NCBI GenBank assembly: GCA_026770025.1
Contig: JAMXDE010000003.1
Location: forward strand, 1,674,001-1,738,000
Length of the DNA: 64,000 bases
Source of the DNA: Craspedostauros australis
Lineage: Eukaryota; Bacillariophyta; Bacillariophyceae; Mastogloiales; Achnanthaceae
Direction of reading: 5' to 3'
Made by a program: the position numbers and the translations under genes. Under the pieces are notes generated by a model. That model saw only the letters and a program-made list of their open reading frames with translations. It did no database searches and was not told where the DNA came from. Below, piece after piece: positions 7,568 through 16,873 of the stretch (positions within the stretch are counted from its first letter, which is position 1; every line of letters begins with the position of its first letter).

Positions 7568-10513
7568 ATGGCCTCAGTGGTGGCAACCGCCAACACAGCG
7601 ACGACCATGGCGCCGATTCGCTGGGATGACTGCATCATCACCATCGCGTACTTCTCCATCCCAGTGCAGATCCTCGTCAGTCTCTACAAATACCCGCGGT
7701 TCGCAGCGATGCCCATCCACATCGTGGGTCTGCTGGTGCTGTTTGCCCTGTTCATCTTCCTCTGCGGCGCTGGCCATCTCCTGCGATGCTTGGGCATGAC
7801 GGGGACCTTCCAGTTCCAGATCGTCAACTGCTGCACGGCGATCATCAGCCTCATGACGGCAATCTACCTCGTTCCACTCGTACCCAGCGTTATGAGCGAG
7901 CTCGATCGACGTCTGCAGGAGCTGGTGGAGCTCAACCGTGAAACGGAAGCCTCCAAGCGCAAGCTCATGACATTCATGGCCTTTCTTTGTCACGAGATTC
8001 GCAACCCGCTCTTTGCCATCACTTCCAGCATCTCCTTTCTGGAGGATGTTGTGCACGAAGACGATGATGACGATGCTATTCATCATGCTGACACTGACGC
8101 TGCCAACGTCAATGTCAACGGTCATGCTCAGAGCAATGATCAGTCCCACGATGGAGCGGCAGCAGCAACTGTATCTCATCCAACCAATGGCAGAAGTCAG
8201 AGGCAGGGCGACAATGCGGATGGCAATGCGGACGGAAATGCGGACGGCAATGGGGCCTCTGATCCAAAGCAGCAGCAACATCAATATCAACATCAATATC
8301 AGCATCAACAGCATCATCAGCCACAGCACGAGAGAACCATCAACTGGTCCAACGATCAGGATCAAGCGCTGCTCAGCATCACGCAGTCCGCCAATCTCAT
8401 GCTTCGGTTAGTCAATGATGTACTCGATATTTCAAAACTGGAGTCCGGAAAGCTGCAGCTCGAGGAGCACGAATTTGACACAGACCAGATCGTGCACGGC
8501 ATCGCATCCACCATGAATGACATCGTCTCATCATCGCCAACGCCAACGCCCAATGAAGATACTTCAGCAACATCAAACAACAACAGCGACGAAATCGACA
8601 AGTCGCGAACGAAGAAAAATGTCACCTTTGCGTCACGGATACACCCAACCGTGCCGCGGACAATCGTGGCTGATTCTGTTCGGATACTTCAAGTCGTTTA
8701 CAACCTCCTCTCCAACGCCAAGAAATTCACCAACGAGGGTAGCATCCAGCTGGACGTGCAGGTCATGGACTACAACGAAGCCCTGGCGTTCAACAAGGTC
8801 ACCATGCCCGATGATGCAGATGGCGATCACACCAACGAAGGCTTCAAGACGGAACTTCGCAGAATGTCCTCGACCTCACAGGCCGGCACCAGCGACACCT
8901 CGCCTCCGGGACATCGTCCGCCCTCCACACAACGACGCACCTCCATGTTTTCCATGTTTTCTCTCACCAGCTCGTTCCGGCAGGCGAACCAGCGACCATC
9001 GCTGTCCTCCCATGAAGAGGAAGACTTGCTGCAGCAATTTCATCAACCTCATGCGCAGCTGCCTCCACGACAGCAGAAGCCACAGCACCAGCACCAGGCG
9101 AAGCCATACTCGCAGCAACAAACGGAAACGCAAACGCAACCACGAGCGGATCTGCGGCGAACTTCCATGGAATCCGGTTTTTCGTTACCATCTAACTTCG
9201 CGGTAGATTTGGAAGCTGGCGGCGCCTCGTCGCTGCTGCAACAACAACAGCATCGAGTCAGCGTCGCCCATGATGACGAACATAACAGCAGCCCATCGAT
9301 GAATCTCTCGCAGGTTCACTCTCCCATCAATGATCTCACTACGGACAACCACCCCAACGACATTACCGTCCTAAAGATCACTGTCAAGGACACTGGCTGC
9401 GGCATTCCGACGGAGCGATTACAACGCATCTTTGAACCCTACTCACAGGCGAAACTCTCCGACTATCGCAAACACGGCGGGACGGGACTCGGATTGGCCA
9501 TCATCGCCAAGCTCATTCGATTGATGAACGGTTCCATCGAGGTCACCAGCCAGCTCCATTTGGGATCGCAGTTCACCGTCTACCTGCCCGTCAAGGTCGG
9601 CGCCAACACCACCAACGCGCCCACAGCGTCCCTGCAACCACACATCACTCGATTTCAAGATCTGCTCTCGTCTTCCAATCGAGAACTGGACGTCTTTTCA
9701 TCCCCCATCGCATCCAACCAACCGTCGGTGGAGATGGGCCGGATCTCACCAACCATCACAACGCCCTTGGTGCAAGGCAAGCCACATCCTGACTTTGGCA
9801 GCGGCAGCACGAAACCAGAAGCAAAATTACTTGCAAACGGTGATGATGCAAATGCCATCGACGAGAAGAAGATTTGCTGTGACGAGAGATCTATCCTGCC
9901 TTGGCCAGAACCGACCGTCACCTCGGAAACTAAAAATCCCGTCGCCGAAGAACACACTCGAAAGACGACAACTGATCAGGATGACGCGCGAGTAGTCACA
10001 CTGACGATCGCGGCGACAAAAACGACAAAGGCAAAAGACAAACTACCGACAACAGCAACGGCAACCAAGCGCAAATCCAAATTCCATTCCTTCTCCTTCC
10101 CGCACAACGAGAACGCCGTCCTCATCGTAGACGACAACGCGGTCAATCGCAAGATCCTCACCCGCATGCTCCAGCAGTTCGGGTTGCAATACGGACAGGC
10201 AAAGCACGGTCTGGACGCTGTGCAGCAAATGAAGCAATCTCGCAACTTCACTGGGGATTCCCATGACATCAACTACGGCCTCATCTTCATGGACCTCTCC
10301 ATGCCTATAATGGATGGCTGCGAGGCGATTCGGCAAATTCGTAACCAGCTGAACATTCTGGACATTCCCATCGTGGCATTGACGGCCAATGCACTGGAAC
10401 AAGGACGAGACGGCGCCTTGCTGGCAGGTGCGACAGAATTCGTCACGAAACCCATCTTGAGGCCGGACTTGCACAAGAAGTGCACGCTGCATTTGGGTGG
10501 TGGCAGCGTGTGA
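7568..10513 (+). CDS. Hybrid histidine kinase with an ethylene-receptor-like N-terminal domain
   Basis: A 981-residue sensor kinase. Residues ~19-115 form three membrane helices matching the ETR1-type ethylene-binding domain: WDDCIITIAYFSIP (Asp21, Tyr28), then FIFLCGAGHL with Ile63, Cys66 and His70, spaced as ETR1 Asp25, Tyr32, Ile62, Cys65 and His69. In ETR1, Cys65 and His69 hold the copper cofactor. A coiled linker leads straight to the kinase, with no GAF or PAS domain visible. The phospho-acceptor is His142 (FLCHEIRNP). The second HisKA helix follows only after a ~105-residue Gln/His/Asn-rich insert. The ATPase N box (VVYNLLSNAKKF, ~375) and the DTGCGIP and GTGLGLAI boxes (~607 on) are also split by a ~200-residue insert. 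The receiver domain has Asp855/Asp856 and acceptor Asp909 (FMDLSMPIMDG), and a Lys in VTKP. The ATG at 7568 is the first in frame. Ligand specificity is inferred. Confidence 0.85.
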   Translation: MASVVATANTATTMAPIRWDDCIITIAYFSIPVQILVSLYKYPRFAAMPIHIVGLLVLFALFIFLCGAGHLLRCLGMTGTFQFQIVNCCTAIISLMTAIYLVPLVPSVMSELDRRLQELVELNRETEASKRKLMTFMAFLCHEIRNPLFAITSSISFLEDVVHEDDDDDAIHHADTDAANVNVNGHAQSNDQSHDGAAAATVSHPTNGRSQRQGDNADGNADGNADGNGASDPKQQQHQYQHQYQHQQHHQPQHERTINWSNDQDQALLSITQSANLMLRLVNDVLDISKLESGKLQLEEHEFDTDQIVHGIASTMNDIVSSSPTPTPNEDTSATSNNNSDEIDKSRTKKNVTFASRIHPTVPRTIVADSVRILQVVYNLLSNAKKFTNEGSIQLDVQVMDYNEALAFNKVTMPDDADGDHTNEGFKTELRRMSSTSQAGTSDTSPPGHRPPSTQRRTSMFSMFSLTSSFRQANQRPSLSSHEEEDLLQQFHQPHAQLPPRQQKPQHQHQAKPYSQQQTETQTQPRADLRRTSMESGFSLPSNFAVDLEAGGASSLLQQQQHRVSVAHDDEHNSSPSMNLSQVHSPINDLTTDNHPNDITVLKITVKDTGCGIPTERLQRIFEPYSQAKLSDYRKHGGTGLGLAIIAKLIRLMNGSIEVTSQLHLGSQFTVYLPVKVGANTTNAPTASLQPHITRFQDLLSSSNRELDVFSSPIASNQPSVEMGRISPTITTPLVQGKPHPDFGSGSTKPEAKLLANGDDANAIDEKKICCDERSILPWPEPTVTSETKNPVAEEHTRKTTTDQDDARVVTLTIAATKTTKAKDKLPTTATATKRKSKFHSFSFPHNENAVLIVDDNAVNRKILTRMLQQFGLQYGQAKHGLDAVQQMKQSRNFTGDSHDINYGLIFMDLSMPIMDGCEAIRQIRNQLNILDIPIVALTANALEQGRDGALLAGATEFVTKPILRPDLHKKCTLHLGGGSV

Positions 10514-12824
10514 AGCGAGCTGCCAAGGTCAGCAAACACGGGGCTACTCACTGTAGAGTACGCGAATTGAGAGATTGTTCTTGTGTGCTCTACTATGGAT
10601 TATAATATTACGGAGGAGAGTATGCATTTGCGCTCGGATACGAAGTCAGACGCGGGCCTGTCAGTTCGGACACACCGCCAGGATTGGTGGAGTGGATGAT
10701 CCTCCCCCAGCAGGTAGTTATGTACAGATAAGGCGCCTGTCATGACACAATCATACCAATGTTCATTCGATACCGCACTCCTCGACCCGCAACAGAATCG
10801 TACGACTGATTGTCGGAGGACCGCCAATGAATCTGCCCGTGCTGCTGAGAGAAAAGTTGGCGTGGAGTTCTTGAAGAATTAGGTCGGTAGCGCTGTGGCT
10901 GTTGGGACATGAGAGGAAATTACAAAATCGCTCACTATTCATATACCGACACACGCTTTTTTATGGTTTCGATCATTGCCAACACAGACCTCTACACGTT
11001 TCAGACAGACAAACCAAACAGACATACATTCATGGTCCAACACACAGACATACGCTCCTTGCGGATTCATTCAGACATACCAACTACACAAACATCCACG
11101 ATCAAGACACATCCCTGTGCTTGGGCAAAGGTTTCACGGGAACGCCTCTTTTCCCGCCTTGCCAGATGCGCAACGACATGCGTTGGTTCCACTGAACACG
11201 GGTGACTTTTTGTTTTGTGTCTTCGTTTTCGCGTCACCGAGATGGGCTCGTGCCGTTTTGGTGCCAGGAGAACTGTTTTCCCTCTTTGTATTTCTGCGAA
11301 AGGCTTATCATGTACTGGAACGTGTTCTGAAGGACACTTGGCACGCCATCGCAGCAGCACTCAACCATGCACAGCTTTAAACACTTGTCGCACGAAACTT
11401 CGCCGACGTCGCTTTCATTGCTCTTTCCATTCGTGGTGATTCACCCAAGGACATTTCTTCGCTTTCGTCTGACTTCGTGTGAGCTATTCGGCGTTGGATT
11501 TTTGTTTGATGGTACCGACTCCTCGTAGTTTTCGCTACGTCGCGCATCGCCTGTTGGTGGTCATTCCCGCATCATGGCAGGCGCGACTGCGCAAATAGTC
11601 ATTTATGACACCGTTGTTCCCGCCGGGCACGTGCCTGAGCCCTTCACCAGTTAAAATGATGACCCTGCGAAGCCGCCGAACTGCCTGCCATGTCTTGCTC
11701 ACGAAATCACTTCGTGCTGGTGCTAAATCCGAACACATGGCAAGGCGAAGACCCGCATGGTCCGCGATTCCAAGACACGAAATAACGCGAACACACATCT
11801 ACAGCAATCTTTCATCCAGATAGACGATGACAAGCAACCATGCAGGGTTGGATGTTTCGCTTCTCTCCTCTTCTCTTGGCACAAGTGCGACCGGAACCAA
11901 GAACAATTTCATGTGACGCTGATTATATGGTAGGTGGCCAGCAGTACAAGAGGTCAACATGCAAAGGCCAACAACTCTCTCTCCCCCTCTCTGCTTGGGT
12001 CATTCCAGTTCTTAGACTCGAGTGCCAAGACCAAGTACGTTTGCAGCACTTTCTCATAGACTCCACTTTGACAGACTCACTTGGGCAAAATGGATTGTTG
12101 CGTCGGCGCATAAGTGACTGATTTTGTGTCCTTTGTTATGTTGTCGTGGCCGGGCAAACTGAGAAAAGACCCAGTGTCCATTCGATCTGCCACCGAGCTC
12201 CGCAATACCCAAGCCCCTCCCAAGATCAACCCTTCTTGCCTGACATTGCATACCGGCTTAGCAGATGTCGATAGATCTCACCAGGTCGATTCAAACAAGG
12301 GGCTATCAAGCTGGGATTTTCAGTTTCTCATGGCTACTCTGGCTGCTTGGGCACGTGGCACTAACCGCAAGCTCGTGCCTCACTCACCTCCACAGTTCGT
12401 AGATGCGCGTGCAGGGCAGAGTACACGATTAGTAGGTAGATACCCAACATCTTGCGAGAAGGAGATCGACTTGCTCAACGCACCTCTCAGGCAGCTTCTC
12501 CGACAATGACCCACCTTCGACGAAAACGAGGGAGAGGATTCGCAACTCGCCAACGACTTCTCACTCTCACAATCTCACAATCTCACAACACCGAAACTTG
12601 CGAAGCATCCACAAAAAACAGTTATCACGCAAATAAAACAAACTTCCAACACGGTAGTATATCCTGTCCGCAGAGAGTGCTGGCAGTTGATCATATAATA
12701 ACAATCAGCAACAAGTTTCGCTATTACATCATCAACAAGCAAGCAAGCAAGCAAACACACACACACACAAAAACAAAAACTCAAATAAACACACAAACAA
12801 ACACAAGCACAACATCGAAGCAAC
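10514..12824. other. Intergenic, including 5' leader of the secreted repeat protein
   Basis: About 2.3 kb without a supported gene. The last ~90 bases before the next ATG contain AAGC tandems (about 12735-12754) running into a CA-rich tract, an A-rich leader typical of a 5' UTR. The other open frames are short and antisense to one another. Confidence 0.45.
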
Positions 12825-15800
12825 ATGAAGCTCTTCCTCTCCGCGGCCGCCGTGTCGTTGATGTCGCCCGCACCGGCCAACGCCATCTTCGATCTTCTCC
12901 CGCCGACCACAACGTCTGATGGGCCCGCAATCTGCCCCAACGACTTCCAGAAGATCCATCAAGTCGGCAGCACGCAAACCTCAGCCCCAGCTATCGAGAT
13001 CCTCGAGCAGAATGGCAGCTCTGTCAAGTTCAAGGTCAGCCAGGTTTGGACTCCGCAAGAAGCCGACAACGTCATCGTGCAATACAAGACAGGAGGCATG
13101 GGCGGATCTGAGTGCGAAGCCTTCGAAAACGTACCAGGCGGGAACGCACTCACCTTCACCGCCAGCTGCACCATGCTCAATCCCATCACAGTCGTTGATA
13201 TCTTCGTCGTCGATCCAAGTGTGGAAGGAGATGCCCACATTCCGGGCTGTTGTCACGTTTCCACCTCCGAGGAGACCGTGAAGTACACCTACGGCATCAT
13301 GTGCAGCCCAACTTGCATCGGAACATTGGGCGGACCAGATCCAGAGTGTCCCGAGGTCGTCTTGGACTTCAACGACCTCCCGGAGTATTCCTACGTCTTC
13401 GATGACTACTGGAACAAGTACGGTGTGAAGATCATCGGCGAATCCAAGCCCAGCGACTCTGGCCTCGGGTTCACCCCGTTGCCCAAGAAGCAATTCCCCA
13501 TCGGCTCTGCCTGGGAAGATCGATACGGCTTCGAGGAGCACAATCCCACCAAGTACACCGACGATGTATGGGATGAGTCGCTCCACAGCCAAGCAGGAGG
13601 CGCGGTTCGTGTCTTCAACACCAACAAGCCAAACGCAGCCGGTGGCAACACCAAGTGCAATCCGGAGGACGACGATGATGGTGATTTCAGCCTTGGCTCT
13701 CCCAACAACCAATGCTCATTGTCAACGCCTGGAAAGAAGTCATCGGGACCTGGACAAGGACAAGGAGGTGAGTCTGGGACCTGGAGAAACTGCCCATCCG
13801 AACTCCTTGGAAATGTCCTCGTCATCCAAGAAGGAGCCAAGTCATGCCCCGATGACACTGGAGCGGGTGGATGGATCACGTTTGACTTCAACGATGCCAT
13901 CGCTGGAGATGTGCAATTCACATACGCCAAGCTTCTTGACTCTGACGACGGTAACGCACCAAAGATCAGGGTCTGGAAGACCGGTGAAGATGTGACCAAA
14001 GACCCTCGCACCAATGAGTACGACACGGCCCTGGCGGGAAACAACGGGCTGTGGTCGGAATCCTTCGACCAAGATGAAAACCAGAAGACCATGTATTCCG
14101 ACCTTCAACGAATCCAATTTGAGTACTTCGGATCTGGATCCATCGCTGAGATCCGATTCAAGCCTTCGAAGTGCCCACCCACCCTCAGCGGTATCAGCGA
14201 CAGCGACAGCGATGATGGAAGCAGCAACGGAAGCAGCAGCGATGATGGCAACAGCAATGGAAGCAACGGAAGCAACAGCGATGATGGTAACAGCAACGGC
14301 AGCAATGGCAGCAACGGCAGTAATGGCAGCAACGGTAGCAATGAAAGCAACGCTAGCAACGGAAGCAACAGCGATGATGGTAACAGCAATGGAAGCAATG
14401 GAAGTAACGCTAGCAACGGCAGCAATGGAAGCAACGGCAGCAATGGTAGCAACGGCAGCAATGGAAGCAACGGCAGCAACGGAAGCAACAGCGATGATGG
14501 TAACAGCAATGGAAGTAACGCTAGCAACGGCAGCAACGGCAGCAATGGAAGCAACGGCAGCAATGGAAGCAACAGCGATGATGGTAACAGCAATGGAAGC
14601 AACGCTAGCAACGGCAGCAACGCTAGCAACGGCAGCAACGGCAGCAATGGAAGCAACGGCAGCAACGGAAGCAACGGCAGCAACAGCGATGATGGTAACA
14701 GCAATGGAAGCAATGCAAGTAACGCTAGCAACGGCAGCAACGGCAGCAATGGAAGCAACGGCAGCAATGGAAGCAACGGCAGTAATGGTAGCAACGGCAG
14801 CAACGGAAGCAACAGTGATGATGGTAACAGCAATGGAAGCAATGGAAGTAACGCTAGCAACGGCAGCAACGGCAGCAATGGAAGCAACGGCAGCAATGGA
14901 AGCAACGGCAGCAATGGAAGCAACAGCGATGATGGTAACAGCAATGGAAGCAACGCTAGCAACGGCAGCAACGGCAGCAATGGAAGCAACGGCAGCAATG
15001 GAAGCAACAGCGATGATGGTAACAGCAATGGAAGCAATGGAAGTAACGCTAGCAACGGCAGCAACGGCAGCAACGGAAGCAACAGCGATGATGGTAACAG
15101 CGACGGAAGCAACGGCAGCAACGCTAGCAACGGAAGCAACAGCGATGACGGTAACAGCAACGGAAGCAACGGCAGCAATGGAAGCAACGGAAGCAACGGA
15201 AGCAACAGCGATGATGGTAACAGCAATGGAAGCAACGGCAGCAATGGCAGCAACGGAAGCAACAGCGATGATGGTAACAGCGACGGAACTAACGGAAGCA
15301 ACGGCAGCAACGGTAGCAATGGAAGCAACGGCAGCAATGGCAGCAATGGAAGCAACGGAAGCAATGGCAGCAATGGAAGCAACAGCGATGATGGTAACAG
15401 CAATGGAAGCAACGCTAGCAACGGCAGCAACGGCAGCAATGGAAGCAACGGAAGCAACGGAAGCAATGGCAGCAACGGCAGCAATGGAAGCAACAGCGAT
15501 GATGGTAACAGCAACGGAAGCAACGCTAGCAATGGAAGCAACGGAAGCAACGCTAGCAACGGAAGCAACAGCGATGATGGTAACAGCAATGGAAGCAACG
15601 GTAGCAACGGCAGCAATGGAAGCAACAGCGATGATGGTAACAGCAATGGAAGCAACGCTAGCGACGGAACTAACGGAAGCAACGGCAGCAACGCTAGCAA
15701 CGGAAGCAACAGCGATGATGGTAACAGCAATGGAAGCAACGGCAGCAATGGCAGCAACGGAAGCAACAGTGATGATGGTAACAGCGACGGAACCAACGGA

Positions 15801-15884
15801 AGCAACGGCAGCAATGGAAGCAACAGCGATGATGGTAACAGCAATGGAAGCAACGCTAGCAATGGAAGCAATGGCAGCGACTAA
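12825..15884 (+). CDS. Secreted protein with a long Ser-Asn-Gly sequon repeat
   Basis: A 1019-residue intronless protein. Residues 1-20 (MKLFLSAAAVSLMSPAPANA) are a signal peptide with a probable cut after ANA. Residues ~30-165 are a Cys-containing beta-type domain (VWTPQEADNVIVQYKTGG... GDAHIPGCCH). Residues ~180-455 contain VVLDFNDLPEY, AVRVFNT, LGNVLVIQE and GGWITFDFNDA, a pattern like lectin- or anchor-type domains of secreted algal and bacterial proteins that begin with a target-area beta strand. From ~460 to the end the protein is almost only Ser, Asn and Gly, with Ala and Asp. There are 20 copies of SDDGNS separated by runs of NGS or NAS. Every NGS/NAS triplet is a potential N-glycosylation sequon. 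No C-terminal membrane anchor is seen. An extracellular, wall or mucilage role is inferred. Confidence 0.85.
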   Translation: MKLFLSAAAVSLMSPAPANAIFDLLPPTTTSDGPAICPNDFQKIHQVGSTQTSAPAIEILEQNGSSVKFKVSQVWTPQEADNVIVQYKTGGMGGSECEAFENVPGGNALTFTASCTMLNPITVVDIFVVDPSVEGDAHIPGCCHVSTSEETVKYTYGIMCSPTCIGTLGGPDPECPEVVLDFNDLPEYSYVFDDYWNKYGVKIIGESKPSDSGLGFTPLPKKQFPIGSAWEDRYGFEEHNPTKYTDDVWDESLHSQAGGAVRVFNTNKPNAAGGNTKCNPEDDDDGDFSLGSPNNQCSLSTPGKKSSGPGQGQGGESGTWRNCPSELLGNVLVIQEGAKSCPDDTGAGGWITFDFNDAIAGDVQFTYAKLLDSDDGNAPKIRVWKTGEDVTKDPRTNEYDTALAGNNGLWSESFDQDENQKTMYSDLQRIQFEYFGSGSIAEIRFKPSKCPPTLSGISDSDSDDGSSNGSSSDDGNSNGSNGSNSDDGNSNGSNGSNGSNGSNGSNESNASNGSNSDDGNSNGSNGSNASNGSNGSNGSNGSNGSNGSNGSNGSNSDDGNSNGSNASNGSNGSNGSNGSNGSNSDDGNSNGSNASNGSNASNGSNGSNGSNGSNGSNGSNSDDGNSNGSNASNASNGSNGSNGSNGSNGSNGSNGSNGSNGSNSDDGNSNGSNGSNASNGSNGSNGSNGSNGSNGSNGSNSDDGNSNGSNASNGSNGSNGSNGSNGSNSDDGNSNGSNGSNASNGSNGSNGSNSDDGNSDGSNGSNASNGSNSDDGNSNGSNGSNGSNGSNGSNSDDGNSNGSNGSNGSNGSNSDDGNSDGTNGSNGSNGSNGSNGSNGSNGSNGSNGSNGSNSDDGNSNGSNASNGSNGSNGSNGSNGSNGSNGSNGSNSDDGNSNGSNASNGSNGSNASNGSNSDDGNSNGSNGSNGSNGSNSDDGNSNGSNASDGTNGSNGSNASNGSNSDDGNSNGSNGSNGSNGSNSDDGNSDGTNGSNGSNGSNSDDGNSNGSNASNGSNGSD
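14200..15881 (+). repeat. Coding tandem repeat, 9 bp AGCAAYGGN-type unit with SDDGNS blocks
   Basis: About 1.7 kb of in-frame tandem repeat built from AGCAACGGC, AGCAATGGA and AGCAACGCT variants, with 20 interspersed AGCGATGATGGTAACAGC blocks. The SDDGNS spacing varies between blocks, as expected from unequal exchange or slippage in multiples of 9 bp. Because the period is a multiple of three, other frames also stay open, including long antisense ones. Confidence 0.9.
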
Positions 15885-16873
15885 ACTGGACACCTCGCAA
15901 CAGCTACTGCTGCCCAAACCAAGAAGGATAACACATGCATACAAAGAAAAATTAGAGTTAAACCACCATATTTTGTGCTTGTCGACGGCAGATTTGTTGT
16001 GCGCACTTGGGATTCCTGTGCAAATCGCGAGAAGCGACCAACCTTGAGCCTCGGGTTCCCTCCGACTCGTAGAGTAGTTTGGCCTGTTTTCCGGCACACC
16101 CATTCTAATCAATTAATATTTCGTACGATCAGGTCGTAGTTGAGCGCAAGTATGGAGCAAGCGCAGGTACGAGATTGGACTCTGCACTCTTTGCGCAGGC
16201 TGCGATCCCAAAGCGACGCAGATGGTTCGGAACTGCCTCAATTCCGCCTAGTCGACCCGGCTAAAATTGTATTCCGGCGAATCGGAGCAGTCCGCTGTTG
16301 GCGAAAAGTTTTTGGCGAAACAGAAACTGCGCCAACACAACCATGTTTTGTCTGTCGTCGTTTGAATTGGTGCTTTGGCACTGATTGTCGTGTTGCGTTG
16401 TGTTGGATTCTGTTTGTTTCCATCCCCCGAAAGCCGCAATGACACAATCAACACAATCAATACAATCAATACAATCAACGATATCACCTCCTGACAAGTG
16501 CGGTGGCGAGGGAGCGAGGTTGTACATGGAGCGCACTCATTGTCTGCCTGATCGCACTCGTAGCCAATATCATATAGAGTGCGTGCCTTGACGTACCATC
16601 AGAAGGTGCAGATACAAGCCAAGTACGGTCGTGACTTGGGCGGATCGAGGGTGCAGCACTCCGCACAAGACCACCGATCGCCATTCACAGCTGCCACACG
16701 CGCAACCACAACAACAAGAGCAAGTAAACACAAGAGGAAGATACTCAACGATATCCGACGATAACCAACAGCTCCTTCGAATACGTGAGAGTTCCATTGC
16801 TAGGAGAGCACTCTACTCTACTCTATTCACATTCACATCCATATTCACAGCAATCTGGGCGATCGCAAGCACC
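15885..16873. other. Intergenic and 5' leader
   Basis: No gene is supported. ACACAATCA/TACAATCA tandems occur at about 16441-16480. The segment just before 16874 (CTCTACTCTATTCACATTCACATCC) is pyrimidine-rich and leader-like. Confidence 0.4.

Noticed and set aside
7574..8365. 263-residue minus-strand frame with hydrophobic segments
   Set aside because: It is antisense to the ethylene-receptor-like domain; the hydrophobicity mirrors low-complexity CAT/CAA repeats on the other strand.
14200..15881. CRISPR-like regular repeats
   Set aside because: The units are 9 bp, contiguous, in frame within one coding sequence, and without unique spacers.
13842..16112. Very long open frames antisense and out of frame across the Ser-Asn-Gly repeat (also 14105-15871 minus and 14014-16047 plus)
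   Set aside because: They are a by-product of a repeat with a period divisible by three. They encode only VAS/AAV or LLP-like monotony and lack the signal peptide and folded domains of the 12825-15884 frame.
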